The position numbers and the translations under genes were made by a program. A stretch of 64,000 nucleotides of DNA from Pseudomonas libanensis (GTDB lineage Bacteria > Pseudomonadota > Gammaproteobacteria > Pseudomonadales > Pseudomonadaceae), in assembly GCF_001439685.1 (NCBI RefSeq), contig NZ_JYLH01000010.1, forward strand, positions 62,001-126,000, given 5' to 3'. This document shows positions 44,203 through 53,256 of the stretch, piece after piece. The stretch's first letter is position 1. The number at the start of each line of letters is the position of its first letter. The notes under the pieces are model-generated. The model ran no database searches. It was given only the letters and a program-made list of their open reading frames with translations, and was not told the DNA's origin.

Positions 44203-46071
44203 ATGCTGAACAAATACCCTCTGTGGAAATACGTACTGATCCTGGCGGTGCTGGCGATCGGTTTTATTTATTCCGCTCCCAATCTCTATCCTGATGACCC
44301 TGCGATCCAGATCTCTGGCGCCAGCACTTCGCTGCAGGTCAATCAGGCTGACCTGGAACGCGCGAGCAAAGCGCTCAACGACGCGGGTATCCAGGTTAAA
44401 GCGGCAACCTTGGCGGCTGGTTCCAAAGGCGGCTTGTTGCGCCTGACCAAGCAAGAAGACCAATTGCCGGCCAAAGATGTCGTGCGCAAGGTCATGGGCG
44501 ATGACTATGTCGTTGCGTTGAACCTGGCACAGACCACGCCGCAATGGCTGCGCAGCATTGGCGCGCACCCGATGAAGCTGGGTCTGGACTTGTCCGGTGG
44601 TGTGCACTTCCTGCTGGAAGTGGACATGGACAAGGCCCTCGATGCGCGCCTGAAAGTCTACGAAGGCGACGTGAAGAGCTTGCTGCGCAAAGAGAAGTTG
44701 CGTTATCGCAGCCTGCCGCAGCTCAACGGTGCCATCCAGTTGGGCTTTGCTGACGAAGCCTCTCGCGAACAGGCCCGTGCGCTGATCCGCAAGAATTTCA
44801 ATGATTTCGACATCGTGCCAGCCGACCTCAATGGCCAGGCGGTACTACGCCTGGCGATGAGCCCGGCCAAGATTGCCGAAATCCGCGAATACTCCATCAA
44901 GCAGAACTTGACCACGGTACGTAACCGCGTCAACGAGCTGGGTGTGGCCGAGCCGATCGTGCAGCGTCAAGGCGCCAACCGCATCGTGGTTGAGCTGCCG
45001 GGCGTGCAGGACACCGCCGAAGCCAAGCGTATCCTGGGTAAGACTGCCAACCTGGAATTCCGCCTCGCGGCTGAGCCGGGTGCCACCCGCGCGACCTCCG
45101 AAGAGTTCGAGTTCCGCGAAGGCAATCGTCCTCCAGCATTGATCGAGCGTGGCCTGATCATCACCGGTGACCAGGTGACCGATGCCAAGGCCGGTTTCGG
45201 CGAGCACGGCACCCCTGAAGTGAACATCCGCCTGGATGGCCACGGTGGTGAACTGATGAGCCGCGCCACGCGCAGCAACGTCGGTCGCAGCATGGCGGTG
45301 ATCTTCATCGAGCAGCGCCCGGTCACCACCTACACCAAGCAGATGGTCAACGGCGTCGAGAAAGACGTGCCGGTACAGACCTTCAAGGAAGAGAAGAAGA
45401 TCATCAGCCTGGCGACCATCCAGTCGCCGCTGGGTGCTCAATTCCGCATCACTGGCCTGAACGGCCAGGGCGAGTCCTCCGAGCTGGCGCTGCTGCTGCG
45501 TGCCGGTGGCCTGGCTGCACCGATGTACTTCGCTGAAGAGCGTACCATTGGCCCGAGCCTGGGTGCCGACAACATCACCAAGGGTGTCGATGCCGCGCTG
45601 TGGGGCATGTTGTTCGTGTCGCTGTTCATCATCGCCATCTACCGCTTCTTTGGTGTGATCGCCACTGTCGCCCTGGCGGGCAACATGGTGATGCTGCTGG
45701 CGCTGATGTCGTTGCTGGGGGCCACACTGACCCTGCCAGGTATCGCCGGTATCGTACTCACCATGGGTATGGCGGTGGACGCCAACGTGCTGATCTTCTC
45801 GCGGATCCGTGAAGAGATCGCGGCGGGCATGACCGTACAACGTGCAATCAACGAAGGCTTCGGCCGGGCATTTACCGCGATTCTCGACTCCAACCTGACT
45901 ACCCTGTTGGTCGGCGGGATTCTCTTTGCCATGGGCACAGGCCCCGTCAAAGGTTTTGCGGTGACCATGTCCCTCGGTATCTTTACCTCGATGTTCACGG
46001 CCATCATGGTGACCCGCGCAATGGTCAACCTGATCTTTGGCGGACGTGACTTCAAGAAGTTGTGGATTTAA
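44203..46071 (+). CDS. secD: Protein translocase subunit SecD
   Basis: This 622-aa RND-type membrane protein drives late steps of Sec export using the proton gradient. It has an N-terminal helix (LWKYVLILAVLAIGFIY), a large periplasmic domain with GLDLSGGVHFLLEVD (about 127-141), and five C-terminal helices with GMAVDANVLIFSRIREE. ATG at 44203 is preferred to the adjoining GTG at 44200. Confidence 0.96.
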   Translation: MLNKYPLWKYVLILAVLAIGFIYSAPNLYPDDPAIQISGASTSLQVNQADLERASKALNDAGIQVKAATLAAGSKGGLLRLTKQEDQLPAKDVVRKVMGDDYVVALNLAQTTPQWLRSIGAHPMKLGLDLSGGVHFLLEVDMDKALDARLKVYEGDVKSLLRKEKLRYRSLPQLNGAIQLGFADEASREQARALIRKNFNDFDIVPADLNGQAVLRLAMSPAKIAEIREYSIKQNLTTVRNRVNELGVAEPIVQRQGANRIVVELPGVQDTAEAKRILGKTANLEFRLAAEPGATRATSEEFEFREGNRPPALIERGLIITGDQVTDAKAGFGEHGTPEVNIRLDGHGGELMSRATRSNVGRSMAVIFIEQRPVTTYTKQMVNGVEKDVPVQTFKEEKKIISLATIQSPLGAQFRITGLNGQGESSELALLLRAGGLAAPMYFAEERTIGPSLGADNITKGVDAALWGMLFVSLFIIAIYRFFGVIATVALAGNMVMLLALMSLLGATLTLPGIAGIVLTMGMAVDANVLIFSRIREEIAAGMTVQRAINEGFGRAFTAILDSNLTTLLVGGILFAMGTGPVKGFAVTMSLGIFTSMFTAIMVTRAMVNLIFGGRDFKKLWI

Positions 46072-46080
46072 GGGGCTGCC

Positions 46081-46995
46081 ATGTTACGTACAATCAACTT
46101 CATGGGCGTTCGCAACATTGCGTTCGGCGTCACCGTGCTCCTTACCGTTCTGGCGTTGTTCAGCTGGTTCCATAAGGGCCTGAACTACGGCCTGGACTTC
46201 ACCGGCGGTACGCTCATCGAGCTGACCTACGAGAAGCCGGCCGACGTTACCCTGGTGCGCGACGAGCTGGTCAAGGCCGGCTATCACGAAGCCGTCGTGC
46301 AGAGCTTCGGTGCGACTACCGACCTGCTGGTGCGTATGCCTGGCGAAGACCCGCAACTGGGTCACCAGGTGGCCGAGGCCTTGCAGAAGGTCGGCGGCGA
46401 CAACCCGGCATCGGTCAAGCGCGTCGAGTTCGTGGGCCCGCAGGTCGGTGAAGAGCTGCGCGACCAGGGCGGCCTCGGCATGCTGATGGCGCTGGTCGGC
46501 ATCATGATCTACCTGGCCTTCCGTTTTCAGTGGAAGTTCGGTGTCGGCGCCATTGTGTCGCTGATCCACGACGTGATCGTGACCGTGGGTATCCTGGCCT
46601 ATTTCCAGATCACCTTCGACCTCACCGTATTGGCGGCCGTGCTGGCGATCATTGGTTACTCGCTCAACGACACCATCGTGGTATTCGACCGGGTTCGTGA
46701 GAACTTCCGGGTGCTGCGCAAGGCATCGTTGATCGAGAACATCAACATCTCCACCACCCAGACCCTGCTGCGGACCATGGCGACGTCGATCTCCACCTTG
46801 CTGGCGATTGCTGCGCTGATGATCTTCGGTGGCGACAACCTGTGGGGCTTCTCTCTGGCGCTGTTCATCGGCGTGCTGGCGGGTACCTACTCGTCGATCT
46901 ACATCGCCAACGTGGTGCTGATCTGGCTGAACCTCAATAGCGAAGACCTGATCCCTCCTGCTGCTACCGACAAGGAGGTCGACGACCGTCCTTGA
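46081..46995 (+). CDS. secF: Protein translocase subunit SecF
   Basis: This 304-aa protein has six helices. Family motifs are GLNYGLDFTGGTLIEL (about residues 32-47), GYSLNDTIVVFDRVREN (about 198-214) and LFIGVLAGTYSSIYIA. It lies 9 bp after secD and is followed by a strong terminator. Confidence 0.96.
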   Translation: MLRTINFMGVRNIAFGVTVLLTVLALFSWFHKGLNYGLDFTGGTLIELTYEKPADVTLVRDELVKAGYHEAVVQSFGATTDLLVRMPGEDPQLGHQVAEALQKVGGDNPASVKRVEFVGPQVGEELRDQGGLGMLMALVGIMIYLAFRFQWKFGVGAIVSLIHDVIVTVGILAYFQITFDLTVLAAVLAIIGYSLNDTIVVFDRVRENFRVLRKASLIENINISTTQTLLRTMATSISTLLAIAALMIFGGDNLWGFSLALFIGVLAGTYSSIYIANVVLIWLNLNSEDLIPPAATDKEVDDRP

Positions 46996-47024
46996 TGGAT
47001 ATTCGTTGATACGCTGTTACAAAG

Positions 47025-47056
47025 AAGGCACGAGATTGAACTCGTGCCTTTTTTTT
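47025..47056 (+). terminator. Terminator after secF
   Basis: AAGGCACGAG (47025-47034) pairs with CTCGTGCCTT (47041-47050), followed by a T-run. Confidence 0.9.
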
Positions 47057-47117
47057 GGCTCCAAGGCTGGGTATAGCGCGGACGTTTCGGTCCGCTTGTG
47101 ATGGTCAGGAGGTTCAT

Positions 47118-47660
47118 GTGAACAAGTCGTTGCTGGTTGGTGCGGTATTGGGTGCTGTCGGTGTGACTGCCGGGGGCGCTGTTGCCACCTACAGCCTGGT
47201 AAAAAGCGGCCCTGAGTATGCGCAAGTGCTGGCGGTGCAGCCGGTGAAAACCCAGATTAAAACCCCTCGTGAGGTCTGCAAGGACGTCACCGTGACCCGG
47301 CAGCGTCCGGTGCAGGATCAACATCAAATCGCCGGTACCGTAGTGGGTGCCCTTGCAGGTGGCCTGCTGGGTAACCAGATCGGTGGCGGTAACGGTAAGA
47401 AGCTGGCCACCGTGGCCGGTGCAGTCGGTGGTGGTTACGCCGGTAACAAGGTTCAGGAAGGCATGCAGAACCGCGATACCTACACCACCACGCAAACTCG
47501 CTGTAACACCGTCAATGACATCAGCGACAAGGTTGTTGGCTATGACGTGCGTTACAACCTGGATGGCAAGGAAGGGACTGTGCGTATGGAGCGTGATCCG
47601 GGCAGCCAGATTCCGGTGGATAAGGAAGGGCGTCTGATCCTGGGTCAGAACCAGCAGTAA
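47118..47660 (+). CDS. Glycine-zipper 2TM protein
   Basis: This 180-aa envelope protein starts with GTG after AGGAGG. It has an N-terminal hydrophobic segment (LLVGAVLGAVGVTAGGAVA) and a glycine-zipper region GTVVGALAGGLLGNQIGGGN (about residues 75-94) continuing to GGYAGNK. It resembles SlyB/PcP-type outer-membrane proteins but lacks a lipobox cysteine at the usual place. Function is unknown. Confidence 0.82.
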   Translation: MNKSLLVGAVLGAVGVTAGGAVATYSLVKSGPEYAQVLAVQPVKTQIKTPREVCKDVTVTRQRPVQDQHQIAGTVVGALAGGLLGNQIGGGNGKKLATVAGAVGGGYAGNKVQEGMQNRDTYTTTQTRCNTVNDISDKVVGYDVRYNLDGKEGTVRMERDPGSQIPVDKEGRLILGQNQQ

Positions 47661-47684
47661 CCCCAAGCTTTGCATGGGGCTAAA

Positions 47685-47773
47685 TGTGGGAGCTGGCTTG
47701 CCTGCGATGGCGGTGGGTCAGTAACAAGATGAGTTGGCTGGCAGGCCGCTATCGCAGGCAAGCCAGCTCCCAC
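47685..47773. repeat. REPIN (AGCTGGCTTGCCTGC type)
   Basis: GTGGGAGCTGGCTTGCCTGC (from 47686) and ATCGCAGGCAAGCCAGCTCC plus CAC (47750-47773) are inverted across a 40-bp spacer. Confidence 0.87.
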
Positions 47774-47803
47774 CTTGGATCGGCGTCAGGTTGAATCCAG
47801 GCA

Positions 47804-47834
47804 TAAAAAAAGCACCCCTATGGGGTGCTTTTTT
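47804..47834. terminator. Bidirectional terminator between glycine-zipper gene and suhB
   Basis: AGCACCCC (47811-47818) pairs with GGGGTGCT (47822-47829), with A residues on one side and T residues on the other. It serves both convergent genes. Confidence 0.88.
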
Positions 47835-47846
47835 GTGCTCGCTCGC

Positions 47847-48662
47847 TTAGCGCTTCAGCGAAGCCGGCAGGTGCGGCTGGATCGCCGTCAGTACTGCCTT
47901 GAAGCATTTGGTGTTGCCGGCAACCACGTGGCCTTTCTCAAGGAAGTCGTGACCACCGGTGAAATCGCTCACCAGACCGCCAGCTTCCTGGATCAGCAGG
48001 GCGCCTGCAGCCATGTCCCACTCGGACAGGCCCGACTCCCAGAATGCATCGAAACGACCCGCGGCGACGTACGCCAGGTCCAGGCTGGCTGCGCCGGCGC
48101 GGCGGATGCCGGCGGTCTGGCCAACCAGGGCGCGGAACATGCCCAGGTAGTTTTCCAGGTTGTCCATCTGGTCGTCACGGAACGGGAAGCCGGTGCCCAG
48201 CAGGGCGCCTTCCAGGCTGGTACGACCGCTGACACGCAGGCGACGGCCGTTCAGTTGGGCGCCACGGCCACGGCTGGCGGTGAATTCTTCCTGGCGAACC
48301 GGGTCCAGCACAACGGCGTGTTCCAGGCGGCCACGGTATTTGCAGGCGATGCTCACGGCAAAGTGCGGGATGCCGCGCAGGAAGTTGGTGGTGCCATCCA
48401 GTGGGTCGATGATCCACAGGTAGTCTTCGCCTTCGCCGCTACCTTTGTGCAGGCCGGTTTCTTCGCCGAGGATGCCGTGGGTAGGGTAGGCCTTGCGCAG
48501 GGCGTCGATGATCTTCTGTTCAGCGGCGCGATCCACCTCGGATACATAATCCTTGGCGTCTTTTTCGTCGACCTTGATGGTATCCAGGCGCTCGATGGAG
48601 CGGAAGATCAATTCACTGGCGCTGCGGGCGGCGCGCAGCGCGATATTCAGCATGGGCTGCAT
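47847..48662 (-). CDS. suhB: Inositol-1-monophosphatase family protein SuhB
   Basis: This 271-aa phosphatase has the metal motifs GEETG (about residue 68) and WIIDPLDGTTNFLRG (about 82-96) and the later WDMAAGALLIQEAGG. In proteobacteria SuhB also works in rRNA antitermination and, in pseudomonads, in virulence control. It is divergent from trmJ, about 145 bp away. Confidence 0.94.
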   Translation of the reverse strand: MQPMLNIALRAARSASELIFRSIERLDTIKVDEKDAKDYVSEVDRAAEQKIIDALRKAYPTHGILGEETGLHKGSGEGEDYLWIIDPLDGTTNFLRGIPHFAVSIACKYRGRLEHAVVLDPVRQEEFTASRGRGAQLNGRRLRVSGRTSLEGALLGTGFPFRDDQMDNLENYLGMFRALVGQTAGIRRAGAASLDLAYVAAGRFDAFWESGLSEWDMAAGALLIQEAGGLVSDFTGGHDFLEKGHVVAGNTKCFKAVLTAIQPHLPASLKR

Positions 48663-48807
48663 GGATGTGTCACCTAAGGTTGTTAAAGAAAGCCGGGCAT
48701 TCTAGCAGAAACTTTCTTCAGGTGAAGGACGACGTTAGCTTTCATGGCATAACCTTAGGCTGTTCTGTAAGATTTGCTCCCCTTTCCTGTGTCCGAGAGC
48801 GCCTCCC

Positions 48808-49578
48808 TTGCTGCAAAACATTCGTGTCGTCTTGGTCAATACCAGTCATCCCGGCAATATCGGCGGGGTGGCGCGAGCCATGAAAAACATGGGGCTGACG
48901 CGCCTGGTGCTGGTCGAGCCGCGGGTATTCCCGCACCACGAGGCCGATGCCCGCGCGTCCGGCGCCAATGACATCCTGCAAAGCGCTCAGGTTGTTGCGA
49001 CGTTGGAAGATGCCTTGGTTGGCTGCAATCTGGTGCTCGGCACCAGCGCCCGTGGCCGACGCATTCCCTGGCCGCTGCTGGATCCGCGCGAATGCGGCAC
49101 CAAAGTGGTGGAAGAAGCTGCTGGTGACGCTGAGATCGCCCTGGTGTTCGGCCGTGAAGACTCCGGCCTGACCAATGAAGAGCTGCAGCGATGTCATTAC
49201 CACGTGCACATTCCATCAGACCCTGAGTTCAGCTCGCTGAATCTCGGGGCGGCGGTGCAGGTATTGAGTTACGAAGTGCGCATGGCCTGGCTGGCTGCTC
49301 AAGGCCAGCCGAGCAAGGTTGAGAAGGATGAGGTCGCGTCGACCAAAAGTGGCGAGTTGGCCACCATGGACGAGCTGGAACGCTTCTATGAGCACCTGGA
49401 GCAAACCCTGGTAGCCATCGAATTTCTCGATCCTGAAAAGCCAAGGCATTTAATGGCGCGCCTGCGTCGCTTGTACGGTCGCAGCTCGGTGAGCCGGGCT
49501 GAGATGAATATATTGCGTGGCATCCTCACGGAAACCCAGAAAGCGGCCCGTGGCGAGCTTCTTAAGCGGAAGGATTAA
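48808..49578 (+). CDS. trmJ: tRNA (cytidine/uridine-2'-O-)-methyltransferase TrmJ
   Basis: This 256-aa SPOUT enzyme methylates position 32 of tRNA. The motifs NTSHPGNIGGVARAMKNMG (about residues 11-29), LVFGREDSGLTNEEL (about 111-125) and LNLGAAVQVLSYE form the knot. The start is TTG at 48808 (MLQNIRV). cysE follows 2 bp downstream. Confidence 0.94.
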   Translation: MLQNIRVVLVNTSHPGNIGGVARAMKNMGLTRLVLVEPRVFPHHEADARASGANDILQSAQVVATLEDALVGCNLVLGTSARGRRIPWPLLDPRECGTKVVEEAAGDAEIALVFGREDSGLTNEELQRCHYHVHIPSDPEFSSLNLGAAVQVLSYEVRMAWLAAQGQPSKVEKDEVASTKSGELATMDELERFYEHLEQTLVAIEFLDPEKPRHLMARLRRLYGRSSVSRAEMNILRGILTETQKAARGELLKRKD

Positions 49579-49580
49579 CA

Positions 49581-50366
49581 ATGTTCGAGCGTTTGCGAGA
49601 AGACATCCAGAGCGTTTTCCACCGAGACCCGGCGGCGCGCAATGCCTTTGAAGTGCTGACCTGCTACCCGGGCATGCACGCGATCTGGATCCATCGCCTG
49701 TCTGCTGTGTTGTGGGGCATGGGTTGGAAATGGCTGGCGCGGCTGGTATCGAACTTCGGTCGCTGGCTGACCGGCATCGAGATTCACCCTGGCGCCAAGG
49801 TCGGTCGCCGCTTCTTCATCGACCATGGCATGGGCATCGTGATTGGCGAGACCGCCGAGATTGGTGATGACGTGACGCTTTACCAGGGTGTGACCCTGGG
49901 CGGTACCACTTGGAATAAAGGCAAGCGTCACCCGACCCTGGAAAATGGCGTAGTGGTAGGGGCGGGCGCCAAGGTGTTGGGGCCGTTTACCGTGGGCGCC
50001 GGCGCCAAGGTAGGCTCCAATGCCGTGGTGACCAAGGCTGTACCTGCTGGCGCCACCGTGGTGGGCATTCCGGGTCGCATCATCGTCAAGCCGGAAGTCG
50101 GCGACGAGCAGGAAGCCAAGCGCAAGGCCATGGCCCAGAAGATCGGCTTCGATGCCTACGGCGTCAGCGAAGACATGCCCGATCCGGTGGCCCGCGCCAT
50201 TGGCCAATTGCTCGACCACCTGCAGGCGGTGGATGGCAAGTTGGACGGCATGTGTGGCGCCCTGAAGGACCTGGGCAGCCCCTACTGTGCCAAAGACTTG
50301 CCTGAACTGCGTGAAGAAGACTTTGCTGAAATCAAGGACGAAGCCGCTACCACCAAGGCAGGCTGA
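49581..50366 (+). CDS. cysE: Serine O-acetyltransferase
   Basis: This 261-aa left-handed beta-helix enzyme makes O-acetylserine for cysteine synthesis. It has hexapeptide repeats from IHPGAKVG to VPAGATVVGIPGR (about residues 73-170) and the catalytic His region FFIDHGMGIVIGETAEIG. Its N-terminal domain is shorter than that of the E. coli enzyme. The gene precedes isc, the pathway that consumes cysteine sulfur. Confidence 0.93.
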   Translation: MFERLREDIQSVFHRDPAARNAFEVLTCYPGMHAIWIHRLSAVLWGMGWKWLARLVSNFGRWLTGIEIHPGAKVGRRFFIDHGMGIVIGETAEIGDDVTLYQGVTLGGTTWNKGKRHPTLENGVVVGAGAKVLGPFTVGAGAKVGSNAVVTKAVPAGATVVGIPGRIIVKPEVGDEQEAKRKAMAQKIGFDAYGVSEDMPDPVARAIGQLLDHLQAVDGKLDGMCGALKDLGSPYCAKDLPELREEDFAEIKDEAATTKAG

Positions 50367-50377
50367 ACGCGGTCCAT

Positions 50378-50464
50378 TGTGGGAGCTGGCTTGCCTGCGA
50401 TTGCGGTGGCCAGCAACCTATAGGCAAGCTGATAGACAGCTGTCGCAGGCAAGCCAGCTCCCAC
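50378..50464. repeat. REPIN (AGCTGGCTTGCCTGC type)
   Basis: TGTGGGAGCTGGCTTGCCTG (from 50378) and the inverse GTCGCAGGCAAGCCAGCTCC plus CAC (50442-50464) lie between cysE and iscR. The arms match the element at 47685. Confidence 0.87.
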
Positions 50465-50586
50465 ATTTGATCTCCATTGGCTCAATGGTCTTGCGGCAGG
50501 CCTGGTTACGCTGTTCGATCCCACCCCATACTGCTATGATTCGCGCGCCCTTTTTACGGGTAATCCCGACTAAAGCACTAGGTCTT

Positions 50587-50619
50587 ATAGTTGACTTAAA
50601 TACTCGGGAATCGCATACT
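50587..50619 (+). promoter_or_regulatory. isc promoter with type I IscR site
   Basis: ATAGTTGACTTAAATACTCG plus GGAAT (50587-50611) matches the IscR type I consensus closely. It contains TTGACT (-35, 50591-50596), and CATACT (-10, 50614-50619) lies 17 bp later. Repression by holo-IscR is expected. Confidence 0.8.
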
Positions 50620-50653
50620 TGCTCCCATTCTGAAACACCTTGGTACCTTGTCC

Positions 50654-51145
50654 ATGAGACTGACTACAAAAGGCCGATACGCGGTGACCGCCATGCTTGA
50701 CCTGGCTTTGCACGCGCAAACTGGGCCGGTGTCCCTGGCCGATATCTCCGAGCGCCAAGGCATTTCCCTGTCTTACCTCGAACAGCTGTTCGCCAAATTG
50801 CGCCGCAGCAACCTGGTTTCCAGCGTTCGTGGTCCAGGTGGCGGCTATCAATTGTCCCGCGACATGCAGGGCATCCAGGTAGCCCAGGTGATCGACGCGG
50901 TGAATGAATCCGTCGATGCCACCAAGTGCCAGGGCCTGGGTGATTGCCACGCTGGCGACACCTGCCTGACGCACCACTTGTGGTGTGACTTGAGCCTGCA
51001 GATCCATGAGTTTTTGAGTGGTATCAGCTTGGCTGATCTTGTGACTCGCCGTGAGGTGCAAGAAGTAGCCCAGCGTCAGGACCAGCGCCGTTGCAACACC
51101 AAGGCGCCGCGCCTGGACAAGATCGAAGCGTCCGCCGTCGAGTGA
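50654..51145 (+). CDS. iscR: Fe-S cluster-sensing repressor IscR
   Basis: This 163-aa Rrf2-family regulator has a winged helix at the N-terminus (MRLTTKGRYAVTAMLDLALH; SLADISERQGISLSYLEQLF). The [2Fe-2S] ligands lie in the loop C-x5-C-x5-C followed by H (KCQGLGDCHAGDTCLTHHL, about residues 92-110). ATG at 50654 is used; TTG at 50648 is in frame. It heads the isc operon. Confidence 0.96.
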   Translation: MRLTTKGRYAVTAMLDLALHAQTGPVSLADISERQGISLSYLEQLFAKLRRSNLVSSVRGPGGGYQLSRDMQGIQVAQVIDAVNESVDATKCQGLGDCHAGDTCLTHHLWCDLSLQIHEFLSGISLADLVTRREVQEVAQRQDQRRCNTKAPRLDKIEASAVE

Positions 51146-51195
51146 CAGCCGCAGAGCTAACGGCACGCCAGCCAGCCTGATTTAGGAGAAAGTCC

Positions 51196-52410
51196 ATGAA
51201 ATTGCCGATTTACCTTGATTATTCAGCGACCACCCCGGTTGATCCGCGTGTTGCGCAAAAAATGAGCGAATGCCTGCTGGTCGACGGAAACTTCGGCAAC
51301 CCGGCCTCCCGTTCCCATGTATTCGGCTGGAAGGCCGAGGAAGCGGTGGAGAATGCTCGTCGCCAGGTCGCTGACCTGGTCAATGCCGACCCACGTGAAA
51401 TCGTCTGGACCTCTGGTGCTACCGAGTCCGACAACCTGGCTATCAAGGGCGCCGCGCATTTCTACGCGACCAAGGGCAAGCACCTGATCACCACCAAGAT
51501 TGAGCACAAGGCTGTCCTCGACACCATGCGCCAACTGGAGCGTGAAGGTTTCGAGGTCACCTACCTCGAGCCGACCACCGACGGTATCGTCACCCCGGCC
51601 ATGATCGAAGCCGCGATGCGTGAAGACACCATCCTGGTTTCCGTGATCCACGTGAACAACGAAATCGGCACTATCAACGACATCGCAGCCATCGGCGAGC
51701 TGACCCGCTCCAAAGGTGTGTTGCTGCACGTCGACGCTGCCCAGTCCACCGGCAAGGTCGACATCGACCTGTCCAAGCTGAAAGTCGACCTGATGTCGTT
51801 CTCGGCCCACAAGACCTACGGCCCTAAAGGCATCGGCGCGCTGTACGTGAGCCGCAAGCCACGCGTGCGTATCGAGGCCACCATGCACGGCGGCGGTCAC
51901 GAGCGCGGCATGCGTTCCGGTACCCTGGCGACCCACCAGATCGTCGGCATGGGCGAAGCCTTCCGCGTAGCCAAGGAAGACATGGCTGCCGAGAACGTGC
52001 GCATCAAGGCGTTGAGCGACCGCTTCTACAAGCAGGTCGAGAACCTTGAAGAGCTGTACGTCAACGGCAGCATGACTGCCCGCGTGCCGCACAACCTGAA
52101 TTTGAGCTTCAACTACGTCGAAGGCGAGTCGCTGATCATGGCGCTCAAGGACCTGGCGGTTTCGTCCGGTTCGGCCTGCACCTCGGCGTCCCTTGAGCCT
52201 TCGTACGTACTGCGCGCCCTGGGCCGCAACGACGAATTGGCCCACAGCTCGATCCGCTTTACGTTCGGCCGCTTCACCACCGAAGAGCAAGTCGACTACG
52301 CCGCGCAGAAGGTCTGCGAAGCCGTGACCAAGCTGCGTACCTTGTCCCCGCTGTGGGATATGTACAAGGACGGCATCGATATTTCCAAGATCGAGTGGGC
52401 GGCACACTAA
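51196..52410 (+). CDS. iscS: Cysteine desulfurase IscS
   Basis: This 404-aa PLP enzyme supplies sulfur for Fe-S clusters and tRNA thiolation. The PLP lysine is in SFSAHKTYGPKGIG (about residue 206) and the persulfide cysteine is in SSGSACTSASLEPS (about 328). The N-terminus YLDYSATTPVDPRV is typical. AGGAG precedes the start. Confidence 0.97.
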   Translation: MKLPIYLDYSATTPVDPRVAQKMSECLLVDGNFGNPASRSHVFGWKAEEAVENARRQVADLVNADPREIVWTSGATESDNLAIKGAAHFYATKGKHLITTKIEHKAVLDTMRQLEREGFEVTYLEPTTDGIVTPAMIEAAMREDTILVSVIHVNNEIGTINDIAAIGELTRSKGVLLHVDAAQSTGKVDIDLSKLKVDLMSFSAHKTYGPKGIGALYVSRKPRVRIEATMHGGGHERGMRSGTLATHQIVGMGEAFRVAKEDMAAENVRIKALSDRFYKQVENLEELYVNGSMTARVPHNLNLSFNYVEGESLIMALKDLAVSSGSACTSASLEPSYVLRALGRNDELAHSSIRFTFGRFTTEEQVDYAAQKVCEAVTKLRTLSPLWDMYKDGIDISKIEWAAH

Positions 52411-52433
52411 CTATAGAAGCCGCCACCCAAGCT

Positions 52434-52471
52434 CTGTAGGAACGTGGCGGAAAACGCAGGCGTTTCTACAG
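52434..52471 (+). other. Stem-loop between iscS and iscU
   Basis: CTGTAGGAACG (52434-52444) pairs with CGTTTCTACAG (52461-52471) with one G-U pair. No T-run follows. It may stabilise or process the isc mRNA, or be an eroded REP-like element. Confidence 0.6.
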
Positions 52472-52509
52472 GGTTCCAGAGCGGCCCTGATGAGTGAGGA
52501 TTCAGTACC

Positions 52510-52896
52510 ATGGCTTACAGCGAAAAGGTCATCGACCACTACGAAAACCCGCGCAACGTCGGCAAGATGGACGCGCAAGACCCTGATGTGGGCACCGGCA
52601 TGGTCGGCGCTCCGGCGTGCGGCGATGTGATGCGCCTGCAGATCAAGGTCAACGAGCAGGGCATTATCGAAGATGCCAAGTTCAAGACCTATGGCTGTGG
52701 TTCGGCCATCGCCTCCAGTTCCCTTGCGACCGAGTGGATGAAAGGCAAGTCCCTGGATGAGGCTGTCACCATCAGCAACACCCAGCTGGCCGAAGAACTG
52801 GCCCTGCCGCCAGTGAAAATCCACTGCTCGGTGCTTGCGGAAGACGCCATCAAGGCGGCTGTTCGCGACTACAAGCAGAAGAAAGGCTTGATCTAA
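52510..52896 (+). CDS. iscU: Fe-S cluster scaffold IscU
   Basis: This 128-aa scaffold has its three ligand cysteines in GAPACGDVM (about residue 37), TYGCGSAIASS (about 63) and KIHCSVLAED (about 106). HscA recognises the LPPVK motif just before the last cysteine (ALPPVKIHC). Confidence 0.97.
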   Translation: MAYSEKVIDHYENPRNVGKMDAQDPDVGTGMVGAPACGDVMRLQIKVNEQGIIEDAKFKTYGCGSAIASSSLATEWMKGKSLDEAVTISNTQLAEELALPPVKIHCSVLAEDAIKAAVRDYKQKKGLI

Positions 52897-52924
52897 GCAT
52901 TTGGCGACGAGTAAGGAGTCAACG

Positions 52925-53248
52925 ATGGCTATCAGCATGACAGAAGCGGCTGCGCAGCACATTCGCCGCTCCCTGAATGGGCGCGGTAAAGGTGAGGGGA
53001 TTCGTCTGGGTGTTCGCACCACAGGCTGTTCCGGCCTTGCCTACGTGCTGGAGTTTGTCGACGAGGTGGTTGAAGAGGACCAGGTGTTCGAAAGTCACGG
53101 CGAGAAAGTGATCATCGATCCCAAGAGCCTGACCTACCTGGACGGCACCGAACTCGATTTCGTCAAGGAAGGGTTGAACGAAGGCTTCAAGTTCAACAAC
53201 CCCAACGTGCGCGGTGAATGTGGCTGCGGCGAAAGCTTCAACATCTGA
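52925..53248 (+). CDS. iscA: A-type Fe-S carrier IscA
   Basis: This 107-aa protein has the three conserved cysteines in TTGCSGLAYV (about residue 35) and the C-terminal CGCGESF (about 99-105). ATG at 52925 follows AAGGAG. Confidence 0.96.
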   Translation: MAISMTEAAAQHIRRSLNGRGKGEGIRLGVRTTGCSGLAYVLEFVDEVVEEDQVFESHGEKVIIDPKSLTYLDGTELDFVKEGLNEGFKFNNPNVRGECGCGESFNI

Positions 53249-53256
53249 GGCTACTC

